Origin: Prosapia bicincta
Lineage: Eukaryota > Arthropoda > Insecta > Hemiptera > Cercopidae
Assembly (NCBI GenBank): GCA_036971475.1
Contig: JBAIZL010000376.1
Span: forward strand, 9,017,501 to 9,081,500
Reading direction: 5' to 3'
Length of the DNA stretch: 64,000 bases
Translations under genes and position numbers: made by a program
Shown: piece by piece, positions 1-13,078 of the stretch
Layout: the number at the start of each line of letters is the position of its first letter
How positions within the stretch are numbered: position 1 is the stretch's first letter
Notes under the pieces: generated by a model
What the model saw: the letters and a program-made list of their open reading frames with translations, nothing else
Database searches by the model: none
What the model was told of the DNA's origin: nothing

Positions 1-1413
1 ACTTTCATTGAATTATTTCATAGTATTTAGGTTAACATTTCAGATTTACAATTTTTATAATCGCTGTATTTTATAAACAAGATTTTAAAACGATGTGAAG
101 GAATACAATTTATGAAATCCTTAAACAGGGATACATTGCCTAAACCTATCTCACACCGTTCATTTAACAGTGTTTTAAATTCTTATAATTATAATAAATG
201 TTTTCAAATTAAAAAATAGGTTTTGCAATGTTGTACTTTCTGTCTAAAACATATTTTGATCTTGATAGGAGTTCCAAAAAGGAAAAAGGAATCATATTTA
301 CAACAAACACGGTATCATTCATTCTGAATGACACCAATACTCAAAAATATACCTGATAAATGGAGGTTTGTGAAAACCTACAAATACTCTTTCTATTTAC
401 AACTTCCTATCCTAATCTATTCCTTTAGCTTTCAACGACCGAATGTATTACATGAATATAGATGACAAAAAGATGGAGATGAGGATGACTGGTTGCTCAT
501 CACACCTGAGAGCGTGGTTGGGGCACTCTTGTACGCGGCTGGGTCGTGCTCACTCGAAAGATTATTATGGGCTGATTGTACATTTATAATGAATTGTTAT
601 TGTTCAAAAAGGAAACCTATACCTATACCAAAAAATATTTTGTAAAATTACCAAAATTAAAAATAGAAGGAGAAATACTGCATAGCACAATATGTTATGT
701 CATTTGAAGTCATCCTACTTCTCTCTTTATACAGGCAAGATTAAATATTGGTAGACCGTTTTAAACAGTTGTATGGAGGTGAGGGTGATTGGTTTGCTCA
801 CCACTCCTGAGAGCGTGGTTGGGGCTCTCTTGTACGCGGCTGGTAGGTGTGTTTGTGTTATTGAGGTTGGCTTTACACAAAAATATATGAGTATTCTTTT
901 TCCGAAAAATATTAGGAACATTAACTTCACCGTTTACATGTCTATTAAAAGTTAAAAATACGGAACGATTAAATAGAAATCAATATAGGTACTTGTTGTC
1001 TTCATAAAAAAAGGAATATTGAAATAGATATTAAACAAAGTACAAAATTACCTATATCATACAAGTTAAATAAACTTTTGAAACTTTTTCTTTCAGGAAG
1101 GCGACATCATTGCCACACACAGTTTATCCTGACATGGTATTTTACAGACATGTATGAGAAGTTGAACTCAGAAAGAAATTTTGTCTTTTAATTCAACACA
1201 CACAAATTTAAAATGCGATACAATGACAGAGAAAGAGCACTATTGACATAAAAATGTTTGTCATACTAATATTCCACATAGAGAGTACCGACTACTTTTC
1301 CTAAGTAAGTAACGACAAGTTGACGATTAAAGTATACCTATAAGTGTTTAAATAAACAACACAAGACGAACAAACCAAATCAAACGTTTTCTACTGGTAT
1401 GTATTATGAATAT
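1..1413. repeat. Macrosatellite unit 1 (type A)
   Basis: Carries the type-A markers also seen in unit 4: the run ccgttttaaacag near 757 and attaccaaaatt near 649. Its second half is nearly identical to 4,884-5,657. Confidence 0.9.
505..845. repeat. Paired internal boxes of the macrosatellite unit
   Basis: Each unit holds two diverged copies of one box, 301 bp apart in unit 1: cctgagagcgtggttgggg at 505 and again at 806, both followed by a ctcttgtacgcggctgg-like run. In the second copy GAGAGC (809-814) and GCTCTC (824-829) can form a 6-bp stem. The first copy has GCACTC and breaks one pair. This suggests the 1.41-kb unit grew from a shorter ancestral repeat. Confidence 0.75.
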
Positions 1414-2830
1414 ACTTTCATTGAATTATTTCATAGTATTTAGGTTAACATTTCAGATTTACAATTTTTATAATCGCTGTATTTTATAAACAAGATTTTA
1501 AAACGATGTGAAGGAATACAATTTATGAAATCCTTAAACAGGGATACATTGCCTAAACCTATCTCACACCGTTCATTTAACAGTGTTTTAAATTCTTATA
1601 ATTATAATAAATGTTTTCAAATTAAAAAATAGGTTTTGCAATGTTGTACTTTCTGTCTAAAACATATTTTGATCTTGATAGGAGTTCCAAAAAGCAAAAA
1701 GGAATCATATTTACAACAAACACGGTATCATTCATTCTGAATGACACCAATACTCAAAAATATACCTGATAAATGGAGGTTTGTGAAAACCTACAAATAC
1801 TCTTTCTATTTACAACTTCCTATCCTAATCTATTCCTTTAGCTTTAAACGACCGAATGTATTACATGAATATAGACGACAAAAAGATAGACATGAGGATG
1901 ACTGGTTGCTCATCACACCTGAGAGCGTGGTTGGGGCACTCTTGTACGCGGCTGGGTCGTGCTCATTCGAAAGATTATTATGAGCTGATTGTATATATCT
2001 AATGCATTGTTATTGTTCAAAAAGGAAACCTTTACCTATACCAAAAAATATTTTGTAAAATTACAAAAATTAAAAATAGAAGGAGAAATACTGTATGGCA
2101 CAATATGATATGTCATTTGAAGTCATCCTACTTCTCTCTTTATACAGGCAAGATTAAATATTAGTAGACCGATGTAAACAGTTGTATGGAGGTGAGGGTG
2201 ATTGGTTAGCTCACCACTCCTGAGAGCATGGTTGGGGCTCTCTTGTATGCGGCTGGTAGGTGTGTTTGTGTAAGTTATTGAAGTTGGCTTTACACAAAAA
2301 TAAATGAGTATTCTTTTTCTGAAAAATATTAGGAACATTAACTTCACCGTTTAAATGGCTATTAAAAGTTAAAAATACGGAACGATTAAATAGAAATCAA
2401 TATAGGTACTTGTTGTCTTCATAAAAAAAGGAATATTGAAATAGATATTAAACAAAGTACAAAATTACCTATATCATACAAGTTAAATAAACTTTTGAAA
2501 CTTTTTCTTTCAGGAAGGCGACATCATTGCCACACACAGTTTATCCTGACATGGTATTTTACAGATATGTATGAGAAGTTGAACTCAGAAAGAAATTTTG
2601 TCTTTTAATTCAACACACACAAATTTAAAATGCGATACAATGACAGAGACAGAGCACTATTGACATAAAAATGTTTGTCATACTAATATTCCACATAGAG
2701 AGTACCGACTACTTTTCCTAAGTAAGTAACGACAAGTTGACGATTAAAGTATACCTATAAGTGTTTAAATAAACAACACAAGACGAACAAACCAAATCAA
2801 ACGTTTTCTACTGGTATGTATTATGAATAT
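1414..2830. repeat. Macrosatellite unit 2 (type B)
   Basis: Type-B markers: gagctgattgtatatat near 1,982 and agagcatggttgggg near 2,223. Nearly identical to unit 5 up to about 2,374. Confidence 0.9.
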
Positions 2831-4244
2831 ACTTTCATTGAATTATTTCATAGTATTTAGGTTAACATTTCAGATTTACATTTTTTATAATCGCTGTATT
2901 TTATAAACAAGATTTTAAAACGATGTGAAGGAATACAATTTATGAAATCCTTAAACAGGGATACATTGCCTAAACCTATCTCACACCGTTCATTTAACAG
3001 TGTTTTAAATTCTTATAATTATAATAAATGTTTTCAAATTAAAAAATAGGTTTTGCAATGTTGTACTTTCTGTCTAAAACTTATTTTAATCTTGATAGGA
3101 GTTCCAAAAAGGCGAAGGCAATAATATTTACAACAAACACGGTATGATTCATTTTGAATGACACAAATACTCAAAAATATACCTGATAAATGGAGGTTTG
3201 TGAAAACCCACAAATACACTCTCTATTTACAACTTCCTATCCTAATTTCTTCCTTTAGCTTTAAACGACCGAATGTATTACATGAATAAAGATGACAAAA
3301 AGATGGACATGAGGAAGACTGGTTGCTCATCACACCTGAGAGCGTGGTTTGGGGCACTCTTGTACGCGGCTGGGTCGTGCTCACTCGAAAGATTATTATG
3401 GGCTGATTGTACATTTATAATGAATTGTTATTGTTCAAAAAGGAAACCTATACCTATACCAAAAAATATTTTGTAAAATTACAAAAATTAAAAATAGAAG
3501 GAGAAATACTGCATAGCACAATATGTTATGTCATTTGAAGTCATCCTACTTCTCTCTTTATACAGGCAAGATTAAATATTGGTAGACCGTTGTAAACAGT
3601 TGTATGGAGGTGAGGGTGATTGGTTTGCTCACCACTCCTGAGAGCGTGGTTGGGGCTCTCTTGTACGCGGCTGGTAGGTGTGTTTGTGTTATTGAGGTTG
3701 GCTTTACACAAAAATATATGAGTATTCTTTTTCCGAAAAATATTAGGAACATTAACTTCACCGTTTACATGTCTATTAAAAGTTAAAAATACGGAACGAT
3801 TAAATAGAAATCAATATAGGTACTTGTTGTCTTCATAAAAAAAGGAATATTGAAATAGATATTAAACAAAGTACAAAATTACCTATATCATACAAGTTAA
3901 ATAAACTTTTGAAACTTTTTCTTTCAGGAAGGCGACATCATTGCCACACACAGTTTATCCTGACATGGTATTTTACAGACATGTATGAGAAGTTGAACTC
4001 AGAAAGAAATTTTGTCTTTTAATTCAACACACACAAATTTAAAATGCGATACAATGACAGAGAAAGAGCACTATTGACATAAAAATGTTTGTCATACTAA
4101 TATTCCACATAGAGAGTACCGACTACTTTTCCTAAGTAAGTAACGACAAGTTGACGATTAAAGTATACCTATAAGTGTTTAAATAAACAACACAAGACGA
4201 ACAAACCAAATCAAACGTTTTCTACTGGTATGTATTATGAATAT
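2831..4244. repeat. Macrosatellite unit 3 (type C)
   Basis: Distinguished by aaggcgaaggcaataat near 3,110 and ccgttgtaaacag near 3,587. Its first part shares acatttttt with the start of unit 4. Confidence 0.9.
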
Positions 4245-5657
4245 ACTTTCATTGAATTATTTCATAGTATTTAGGTTAACATTTCAGATTTACATTTTTT
4301 ATAATCGCTGTATTTTATAAACAAGATTTTAAAACGATGTGAAGGAATACAATTTATGAAATCCTTAAACAGGGATACATTGCCTAAACCTATCTCACAC
4401 CGTTCATTTAACAGTGTTTTAAATTCTTATAATTATAATAAATGTTTTCAAATTAAAAAATAGGTTTTGCAATGTTGTACTTTCTGTCTAAAACATATTT
4501 TGATCTTGATAGGAGTTCCAAAAAGGAAAAAGGAATCATATTTACAACAAACACGGTATCATTCATTCTGAATGACACCAATACTCAAAAATATACCTGA
4601 TAAATGGAGGTTTGTGAAAACCCACAAATACTCTTTCTATTTACAACTTCCTATCCTAATCTATTCCTTTAGCTTTCAACGACCGAATGTATTACATGAA
4701 TATAGATGACAAAAAGATGGACATGAGGATGACTGGTTGCTCATCACACCTGAGAGCGTGGTTGGGGCACTCTTGTACGCGGCTGGGTCGTGCTCACTCG
4801 AAAGATTATTATGGGCTGATTGTACATTTATAATGAATTGTTATTGTTCAAAAAGGAAACCTATACCTATACCAAAAAATATTTTGTAAAATTACCAAAA
4901 TTAAAAATAGAAGGAGAAATACTGCATAGCACAATATGTTATGTCATTTGAAGTCATCCTACTTCTCTCTTTATACAGGCAAGATTAAATATTGGTAGAC
5001 CGTTTTAAACAGTTGTATGGAGGTGAGGGTGATTGGTTTGCTCACCACTCCTGAGAGCGTGGTTGGGGCTCTCTTGTACGCGGCTGGTAGGTGTGTTTGT
5101 GTTATTGAGGTTGGCTTTACACAAAAATATATGAGTATTCTTTTTCCGAAAAATATTAGGAACATTAACTTCACCGTTTACATGTCTATTAAAAGTTAAA
5201 AATACGGAACGATTAAATAGAAATCAATATAGGTACTTGTTGTCTTCATAAAAAAAGGAATATTGAAATAGATATTAAACAAAGTACAAAATTACCTATA
5301 TCATACAAGTTAAATAAACTTTTGAAACTTTTTCTTTCAGGAAGGCGACATCATTGCCACACACAGTTTATCCTGACATGGTATTTTACAGACATGTATG
5401 AGAAGTTGAACTCAGAAAGAAATTTTGTCTTTTAATTCAACACACACAAATTTAAAATGCGATACAATGACAGAGAAAGAGCACTATTGACATAAAAATG
5501 TTTGTCATACTAATATTCCACATAGAGAGTACCGACTACTTTTCCTAAGTAAGTAACGACAAGTTGACGATTAAAGTATACCTATAAGTGTTTAAATAAA
5601 CAACACAAGACGAACAAACCAAATCAAACGTTTTCTACTGGTATGTATTATGAATAT
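4245..5657. repeat. Macrosatellite unit 4 (A/C mosaic)
   Basis: Begins with unit-3 markers (acatttttt near 4,292; aaaacccacaa near 4,618) but from about 4,884 onward follows unit 1 closely. This is a mosaic expected from unequal exchange or conversion. Confidence 0.88.
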
Positions 5658-7074
5658 ACTTTCATTGAATTATTTCATAGTATTTAGGTTAACATTTCAG
5701 ATTTACAATTTTTATAATCGCTGTATTTTATAAACAAGATTTTAAAACGATGTGAAGGAATACAATTTATGAAATCCTTAAACAGGGATACATTGCCTAA
5801 ACCTATCTCACACCGTTCATTTAACAGTGTTTTAAATTCTTATAATTATAATAAATGTTTTCAAATTAAAAAATAGGTTTTGCAATGTTGTACTTTCTGT
5901 CTAAAACATATTTTGATCTTGATAGGAGTTCCAAAAAGCAAAAAGGAATCATATTTACAACAAACACGGTATCATTCATTCTGAATGACACCAATACTCA
6001 AAAATATACCTGATAAATGGAGGTTTGTGAAAACCTACAAATACTCTTTCTATTTACAACTTCCTATCCTAATCTATTCCTTTAGCTTTAAACGACCGAA
6101 TGTATTACATGAATATAGACGACAAAAAGATAGACATGAGGATGACTGGTTGCTCATCACACCTGAGAGCGTGGTTGGGGCACTCTTGTACGCGGCTGGG
6201 TCGTGCTCATTCGAAAGATTATTATGAGCTGATTGTATATATCTAATGCATTGTTATTGTTCAAAAAGGAAACCTTTACCTATACCAAAAAATATTTTGT
6301 AAAATTACAAAAATTAAAAATAGAAGGAGAAATACTGTATGGCACAATATGATATGTCATTTGAAGTCATCCTACTTCTCTCTTTATACAGGCAAGATTA
6401 AATATTAGTAGACCGATGTAAACAGTTGTATGGAGGTGAGGGTGATTGGTTAGCTCACCACTCCTGAGAGCATGGTTGGGGCTCTCTTGTATGCGGCTGG
6501 TAGGTGTGTTTGTGTAAGTTATTGAAGTTGGCTTTACACAAAAATAAATGAGTATTCTTTTTCTGAAAAATATTAGGAACATTAACTTCACCGTTTAAAT
6601 GGCTATTAAAAGTTAAAAACACGGAACGATTAAATAGAAATCAATATAGGTACTTGTTGTCTTTAAAAAAAAAGGAATATAGAAATAGATATTTAAAAAA
6701 GTACAAAATTACCTGTATCATACAAGTTAAATAAACTTTTGAAACTTTTTCTTTCATTAAGACGACATCATTGCCACAAACAGTTTATCCTGACATGGTA
6801 TTTTACAGATATGTATGAGAAGTTGAACTCAGAAAGAAATTTTGTCTTTTAATTCAACACACACAAATTTAAAATGCGATACAATGATAGAGACAGAGCA
6901 CTATTGACATAAAAATGTTTGTCATACTAATATTCCACATAGAGAGTACCGACTACTTTTCCTAAGTAAGTAACGACAAGTTGACGATTAAAGTATACCT
7001 ATATGTGTTTAAATAAACAACACAAGACGAACAAACCAAATCAAACGTTTTCTACTGGTATGTATTATGAATAT
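5658..7074. repeat. Macrosatellite unit 5 (type B, converted tail)
   Basis: Follows unit 2 up to about 6,618. It then switches to the variant tail gtctttaaaaaaaaagg, which unit 6 also carries. Confidence 0.88.
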
Positions 7075-8494
7075 ACTTTCATTGAATTATTTCATAGTAT
7101 TTAGGTTAACATTTCAGATTTACAATTTTTATAATCGCTGTATTTTATAAACAAGATTTTAAAACGATGTGAAGGAATACAATTTATGAAATCCTTAAAC
7201 AGGGATACATTGCCTAAACCTATCTCACACCGTTCATTTAACAGTGTTTTAAATTCTTATAATTATAATAAATGTTTTCAAATTAAAAAATAGGTTTTGC
7301 AATGTTGTACTTTCTGTCTAAAACATATTTTGATCTTGATAGGAGTTCCAAAAAGGAAAAAGGAATCATATTTACAACAAACACGGTATCATTCATTCTG
7401 AATGACACCAATACTCAAAAATATACCTGATAAATGGAGGTTTGTGAAAACCTACAAATACTCTTTCTATTTACAACTTCCTATCCTAATCTATTCCTTT
7501 AGCTTTCAATGACCGAATGTATTACATGAATATAGATGACAAAAAGATGGAGATGAGGATGACTGGTTGCTCATCACACCTGAGAGCGTGGTTGGGGCAC
7601 TCTTGTACGCGGCTGGGTCGTGCTCACTCGAAAGATTATTATGGGCTGATTGTACATTTATAATGAATTGTTATTGTTCAAAAAGGAAACCTTTACCTAT
7701 ACCAAAAAATATTTTGTAAAATTACAAAAATTAAAAATAGAAGGAGAAATACTGTATGGCACAATATGGTATGTCATTTGAAGTCATCCTAATTCTCTCT
7801 TTATACAGGCAAGATTAAATATTAGTAGACCGATGTAAACAGTTGTATGGAGGTGAGGGTGATTGGTTAGCTCACCACTCCTGAGAGCATGGTTGGGGCT
7901 CTCTTGTACGCGGCTGGTAGGTGTGTTTGTGTAAGTTATTGAAGTTGGCTTTACACAAAAATAAATGAGTATTCTTTTTCTGAAAAATATTAGGAACATT
8001 AACTTCACCGTTTAAATGGCTATTAAAAGTTAAAAACACGGAACGATTAAATAGAAATCAATATAGGTACTTGTTGTCTTTAAAAAAAAAGGAATATAGA
8101 AATAGATATTTAAAAAAGTACAAAATTACCTGTATCATACAAGTTAAATAAACTTTTGAAACTTTTTCTTTCAGGAAGACGACATCATTGCCACACACAG
8201 TCTATCCTGACATGGCATTTTACAAATATGTATGAGAAGTTGAACTCAGAAAGAATTGTTTGTCTTTTAATTCAACACACACACACAAACTTAGAATGCG
8301 CTACAATGACAGAAAAAGAGCACTATTGACATAAAAATGTTTGTCATACTAATATTCCACATATAGAGTACCGACTACTTTTCCTAAGTAAGCAACGACA
8401 AGTTGACCATGAAAGTATACATATAAGTATTTCAATAAACAACACAAGACAAACAACCAAATCCAACGTTTTCTACTGGTATGTATTATGAATT
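7075..8494. repeat. Macrosatellite unit 6 (A/B chimaera)
   Basis: The first half has type-A markers (aaaaaggaaaaaggaatc near 7,355) and the second half type-B markers (agagcatggttgggg near 7,884). Confidence 0.85.
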
Positions 8495-9911
8495 ACCTTT
8501 CATTAAATTATTTCATAGTATTTAGGTTACCATTTCAGATTTACAATTTTTATAATCACTGTATTTTATAAACAGCGTTTTAAAACGATGTGAAGAAATA
8601 CAATTTTTGAAATCTTTAAACAGGGATAGATTGCCTAAACCCATCTCACACAGTTCATTTAATAGTGTTTTTAATTCTTAAAATTATATATACATGTATT
8701 CAAATAAAAAACACAGGTTTTGGAATGTTGTACATTCTGTCTAAAACTTATTTTCATCTTGATAGGAGTTTCAAAAAGGCAAAAGTAATCATATTTACGA
8801 ACAAACACGGTATAATTCATACTGAATGACACTAATACTTAAAAAATATACCCGATAAAAAGGAGTTTGTGAAAACCTACAAATACTCTTTCTATTTACA
8901 ACTTCCTATCCTAATTTCTTCCTTTAGCTTTAAACGACCGAATGTATTACATGAATATAGACGACAAAAAGATAGACATGAGGATGACTGGTTGCTCATC
9001 ACACCTGAGAGCGTGGTTGGGGCTCTCTTGTACGCCACTGGGTCGTGCTTACTCAAAAGATTATTTTGGGCTGATAGTACATTTATAATGAATTGTTATT
9101 GTTCAAAAAGGAAACCTATACCTATACCAAAAAATATTTTGTAAAATTACAAAAATTAAAAATAGAAGGAGAATACTGCATTGGACAATATGTTATGTCA
9201 TTTGAAGTCATCCTACTTCTCTCTTTATACAGGCAAGATTAAATATTGGTAGACCGATGTAAACAGTTGTATGGAGGTGAGGGTGATTGGTTTGCTTACC
9301 ACTCCTGAGAGCGTGGTTATGGCTCTCTTGCACGCGGCTGGTAGGTGTGTTCGTGTTATTGAGGTTGACTTTACACAAAAATATATAAGTATTCTTTTTC
9401 CGGAAAATATTAGAAACTTTAACTTCACCGTTTAAATGTCTATTAAACGTTAAAAATACAGAACGATTATATAGAAATCAATATAGGTACTTGTTGTCTT
9501 TATAAAAAAGGAATATAGAAATAGATAATAAACAAAGTACAAAATTACCTATATCATACAAGTTAAATAACCTTTTGAAACATTTTCTTTCAGGAAGATG
9601 ACATCATTGCCACACACAGTTTATCCTGACATGGTATTTTACAGATATGTATGAGAAGTTGAACTCAGAAAGAATTGTTTGTCTTTTAATTCAACACATA
9701 CACACAAACTTAGAATGCGATACAATGACAGAGAAAGAGCACTATTGACATGAAAATGTTTGTCATACTAATATTCCACATATAGAGTACCAACTACTTT
9801 TCCTAAGTAAGTAACAAGTTGACCAATAAAGTATACATATAAGTGTTTACAAAAACAACACAAGACAAACAACCAAATCAAACGTTTTCTACTGGTATGT
9901 ATTATGAATAT
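8495..9911. repeat. Macrosatellite unit 7 (diverged)
   Basis: Aligns over its whole length with units 1-6 but has many scattered substitutions and small indels, so it is older or at the array edge. Confidence 0.85.
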
Positions 9912-11335
9912 AATTTCATTGAATTATTTCATAATATTTAGGTTAACATTTCAGATTTACAATTTTTATAATCCCTGTATTTTATAAACAAGATTTTAAA
10001 ACGATGTGAAGGAGTATAATTTACTAAATTTTTAAACAGGGATACATTGCTTAAACCTATCTCACACAGTTCATTAAACAGTGTTTTAAATTCTTATAAT
10101 TATTATAAATGTTTTCAAATTAAAAAAAACACAGGTTGTGCAACGTTGTACTTTCTGTCTAAAACTTATTTTGATCTTGATAGGAGTTCCAAAAAGTCGA
10201 AGGCAATCATATTTACAACAAACATGGTATGATTCATTTTGAATGACACAAATACTCAAAAATATACCTGATAAATGGAGGTTTGTGAAAACCTACAAAT
10301 ACTCTCTCTATTTACAACTTAATATCCTAATCTATTCCTTTCCCTTTCAATGACCGAATGTATTACATAAATATAGATGACATAAAGATGGAGATGAGGA
10401 TGACTAGTTGCTCATCACACCTGAGAGCGTGGTTGGGGCACTCTTGTACGTGGCTGGGTCGCGCTCATTCGAAAGATTATTATGGGATGATTGTATATTT
10501 CTAATGAATTGTTATTGTTCAAAAAGGAAACCTTTACCTATACCAAAAAATATTTTGTAAAATTACAAAAATTAAAAATAGAAGGAGAAATACTGTATGG
10601 CACAATATGATATGTCATTTGAAGTCATCCTACTTCTCTATTTATACAGGCAAGATTAGATATTGGTAGACCGATATAAACAATTGTATCAAGGTGAGGG
10701 CGATTGGTTTGCTCACCACTCCCGAGAGCGTGGTTGGGGATCTCTTGTACGCGGTTGGTAGGTGTGTTTGTGTTATTGAGGTTGGCTTTACACAAAAATA
10801 TATGAGTATTCTTTTTCCGAAAAATATTAGGAACATTAACTTCACCGTTTAAATGGCTATTAAAAGTTAAAAATACGGAACGATTAAATAGAAATCAATA
10901 TAAGTACTTGTTGTCTTTATAAAGAAAGGAATATAGAAATAGATATTAAACAAAGTAGAAAGTTACCTGTATCATACAATTTAAATAAACATTTGAAACT
11001 TTTTCTTTCATGAAGACAACATCATTGCCACACACAGTTTATCCTGACATGGTATTTTACAGATATGTATGAGAAGTTCAACTCAGAAAGAAATGTTTGT
11101 CTATGTATTCAACACAAACAAAAAATAAAATTAGAATGTGATACAATGACAGAGAAAGAGCACTATTGACGTAAAAATGTTTATCACATTAATATTCCAC
11201 ATATAGAGTACCGACTACTTTTCCTAAGTAAGTATCGACAAGTTGACCATTAAAGTATACATATAAGTGTTTAAATAAACAACACAAGATGAACAACCAA
11301 ATCAAACGTTTTTTACTGATATGTATTATGAATAT
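9912..11335. repeat. Macrosatellite unit 8 (diverged)
   Basis: Full-length but diverged; starts aatttcattg instead of actttcattg. Confidence 0.85.
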
Positions 11336-11960
11336 CCTTTCATTGAATAATTTCATAGTATTTAGGTTAACATTTAAGATTTACAATTTTTATAATCACT
11401 GTATTTTAAAAACGTTATAAAACGATGTGAAGGAATACAATTTTTGAAATCTTTAAACAGGGATACATTGCCTAAACCCATCTCATACAGTTCATTTAAC
11501 AGTGTTTTAAATTCTTATAATTGTTTATCCATGTTTTCAAATAAAAAACACAGGTTTTCGAGTTTTGTACATTTTGTCTAAAACTTATTTTCATCTTGAT
11601 AGGAGTTCCAAAAAGGCAAAAGTAATCATATTTACAACAAACACGGTATGATTCATTCTGAATGACACAAATACTCAAAAATATACCTGATAAAAAGGAG
11701 TTTGTGAAAACCTACAAATACTCTTTCTATTTACAACTTCCTATCCTAATCTATTCCTTTAGCTTTAAACGACTGAATGTATTACATGAATATAGATGAC
11801 AAAGAGATGGAGATGAGGATGACTGGTTGCTCATCACACCTGAGAGCTTGGTTGAGGCTCTCTTGTACGCGGCTGGGTTGTGCGCATTCAAAAGGTTATT
11901 ATGGGCTGATTGTATATTTCTAATGAATTTTCATTGCTCAAAAAGAAAGTGAAACCATTA
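11336..11960. repeat. Macrosatellite unit 9 (partial)
   Basis: Similarity to the unit holds through the first internal box near 11,838 and decays after about 11,940. Confidence 0.8.
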
Positions 11961-12390
11961 CCTATGACAGAAAATAGTTTGCAAAAATATAAAGATTAAA
12001 ACTTGAAGGTAAAATACTAGTATAGCACAATATGATAGTCTACTGTAGTCATCCACCAAATAGATGTAGACCGGTGAAAACAATGTATCGGCTGGGTTAA
12101 TTACATAGTTAAGGCAGATTTTATTATTTTTTTAACAAGGATAAAACAATTATACTTTTAACAGGTAATATTTCGTAAAAACTTTCAAGACACAATTAGA
12201 AGGGGAAAGGCTAGTATGACATAACAAGATAATATCTTTCAAAATCATATACCCCTCTCTCTAGAAATATTTTCACACAGATGAGCAACGTATGGAGCTG
12301 AGGCAGATTGGTTACTCATCACTCTTGATAGCATGATTGGGGCTCTCTTCTACATGGTTGGGTTATGAGATTTTCACAAACTAGAGACTG
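11961..12390. repeat. Degenerate macrosatellite fringe
   Basis: Decayed box copies continue past the ordered array. One starts near 12,062 (agatgtagaccggtg) and one lies at 12,291-12,375 with cttgatagcatgattgggg and ctctcttctac. Array edges usually decay this way because exchange no longer homogenises them. Confidence 0.65.
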
Positions 12391-12395
12391 TTTTA

Positions 12396-13078
12396 GTGGT
12401 TGTGAATGCCAGCGGAAGTCATAAATTACCACTACCAATCATTAGCAAGTTTCCTCAAAAAAGTGTGTGGACTACCAGCAATACTTTAAATTTATGGTTT
12501 CATAAATACTTTGTCCCTCAAGTGAAAAGTCATCTTAAAAGTAGAAATTCACTAGAAAAGGCCCTACTGATCATAGATAATGTTCCAGCTAATCCAACTG
12601 ACCATAAGACAAACAAATAACGGCATAACACCTAAGTTTCTTCCTGAAAACACCTCTTGTTTGATTCAGGCAATGGATCAATATGTTATTGGTAGTCTAT
12701 AGCAACATATTATAACATTCCACATAGAACACTTACATCGTGTTGGATAAAACAGGCCATACGAACAGGAAATTAATAAAGGTGAAACTGTTGGTGATTT
12801 AAAAAGCACAAATTTCATTTCAGAATTAAAAGGAATATCTCAAAATATACCTGGTACAGAAGCAATAGCTGACAAAGAAAGTACAAAATTTTAACAGATA
12901 AGGAAATCTGAAGAATAGTGTGAACTTTGCCCAGAAAATGCAGTGACTTATAGGGAAGTAGAAGAAATAATAACGAAACGCATTGGATGGTATGAGAGAC
13001 AAAAAAAAGCACAATTGATAAAATTGATAGTATTAAGTCAAATTCGGCAGCTTGCAATACAAAAAAATTCATTAGTAT
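12396..13078 (+). pseudogene. Truncated pogo/Tigger-type DDE transposase
   Basis: A 74-codon open stretch (12,396-12,620) reads like the catalytic core of pogo/Tigger/jerky transposases: NASGSHKLPL, then WFHKYFVPQVKSHL, then EKALLIIDNVPANP, which contains the second catalytic Asp. A TAA and a frame change follow. From 12,622 in another frame come SCLIQAMDQYVIG, resembling the third acidic-residue region of the family, and a longer decayed C-terminal part ending near 13,078. The N-terminal DNA-binding half is absent, and the fragment begins directly after the satellite fringe. The family cuts and pastes DNA at TA sites in the nucleus; this copy cannot be functional. No terminal inverted repeats were recognised. 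Confidence 0.75.

Larger units (their letters stand above)
1..11960. repeat. Macrosatellite array, about 1.41-kb units
   Basis: The same sequence restarts at 1, 1414, 2831, 4245, 5658, 7075, 8495, 9912 and 11336, giving unit lengths of 1,413 to 1,424 bp. Units 1-5 differ by few substitutions; units 7-9 are more diverged, and the ninth fades out near 11,960. Position 1 may not be the true array start because the window begins there. Short open frames of 60 to 91 codons recur in every unit on both strands. They overlap one another, have no recognisable domain and are closed by frame changes between units, so I treat the array as non-coding satellite DNA. Its chromosomal role cannot be read from sequence. 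Confidence 0.95.

Noticed and set aside
727..10845. Recurring 60- to 91-codon frames in the macrosatellite
   Set aside because: They overlap on both strands, lack domains and differ in length between units. Conservation follows the repeat, not the codons.
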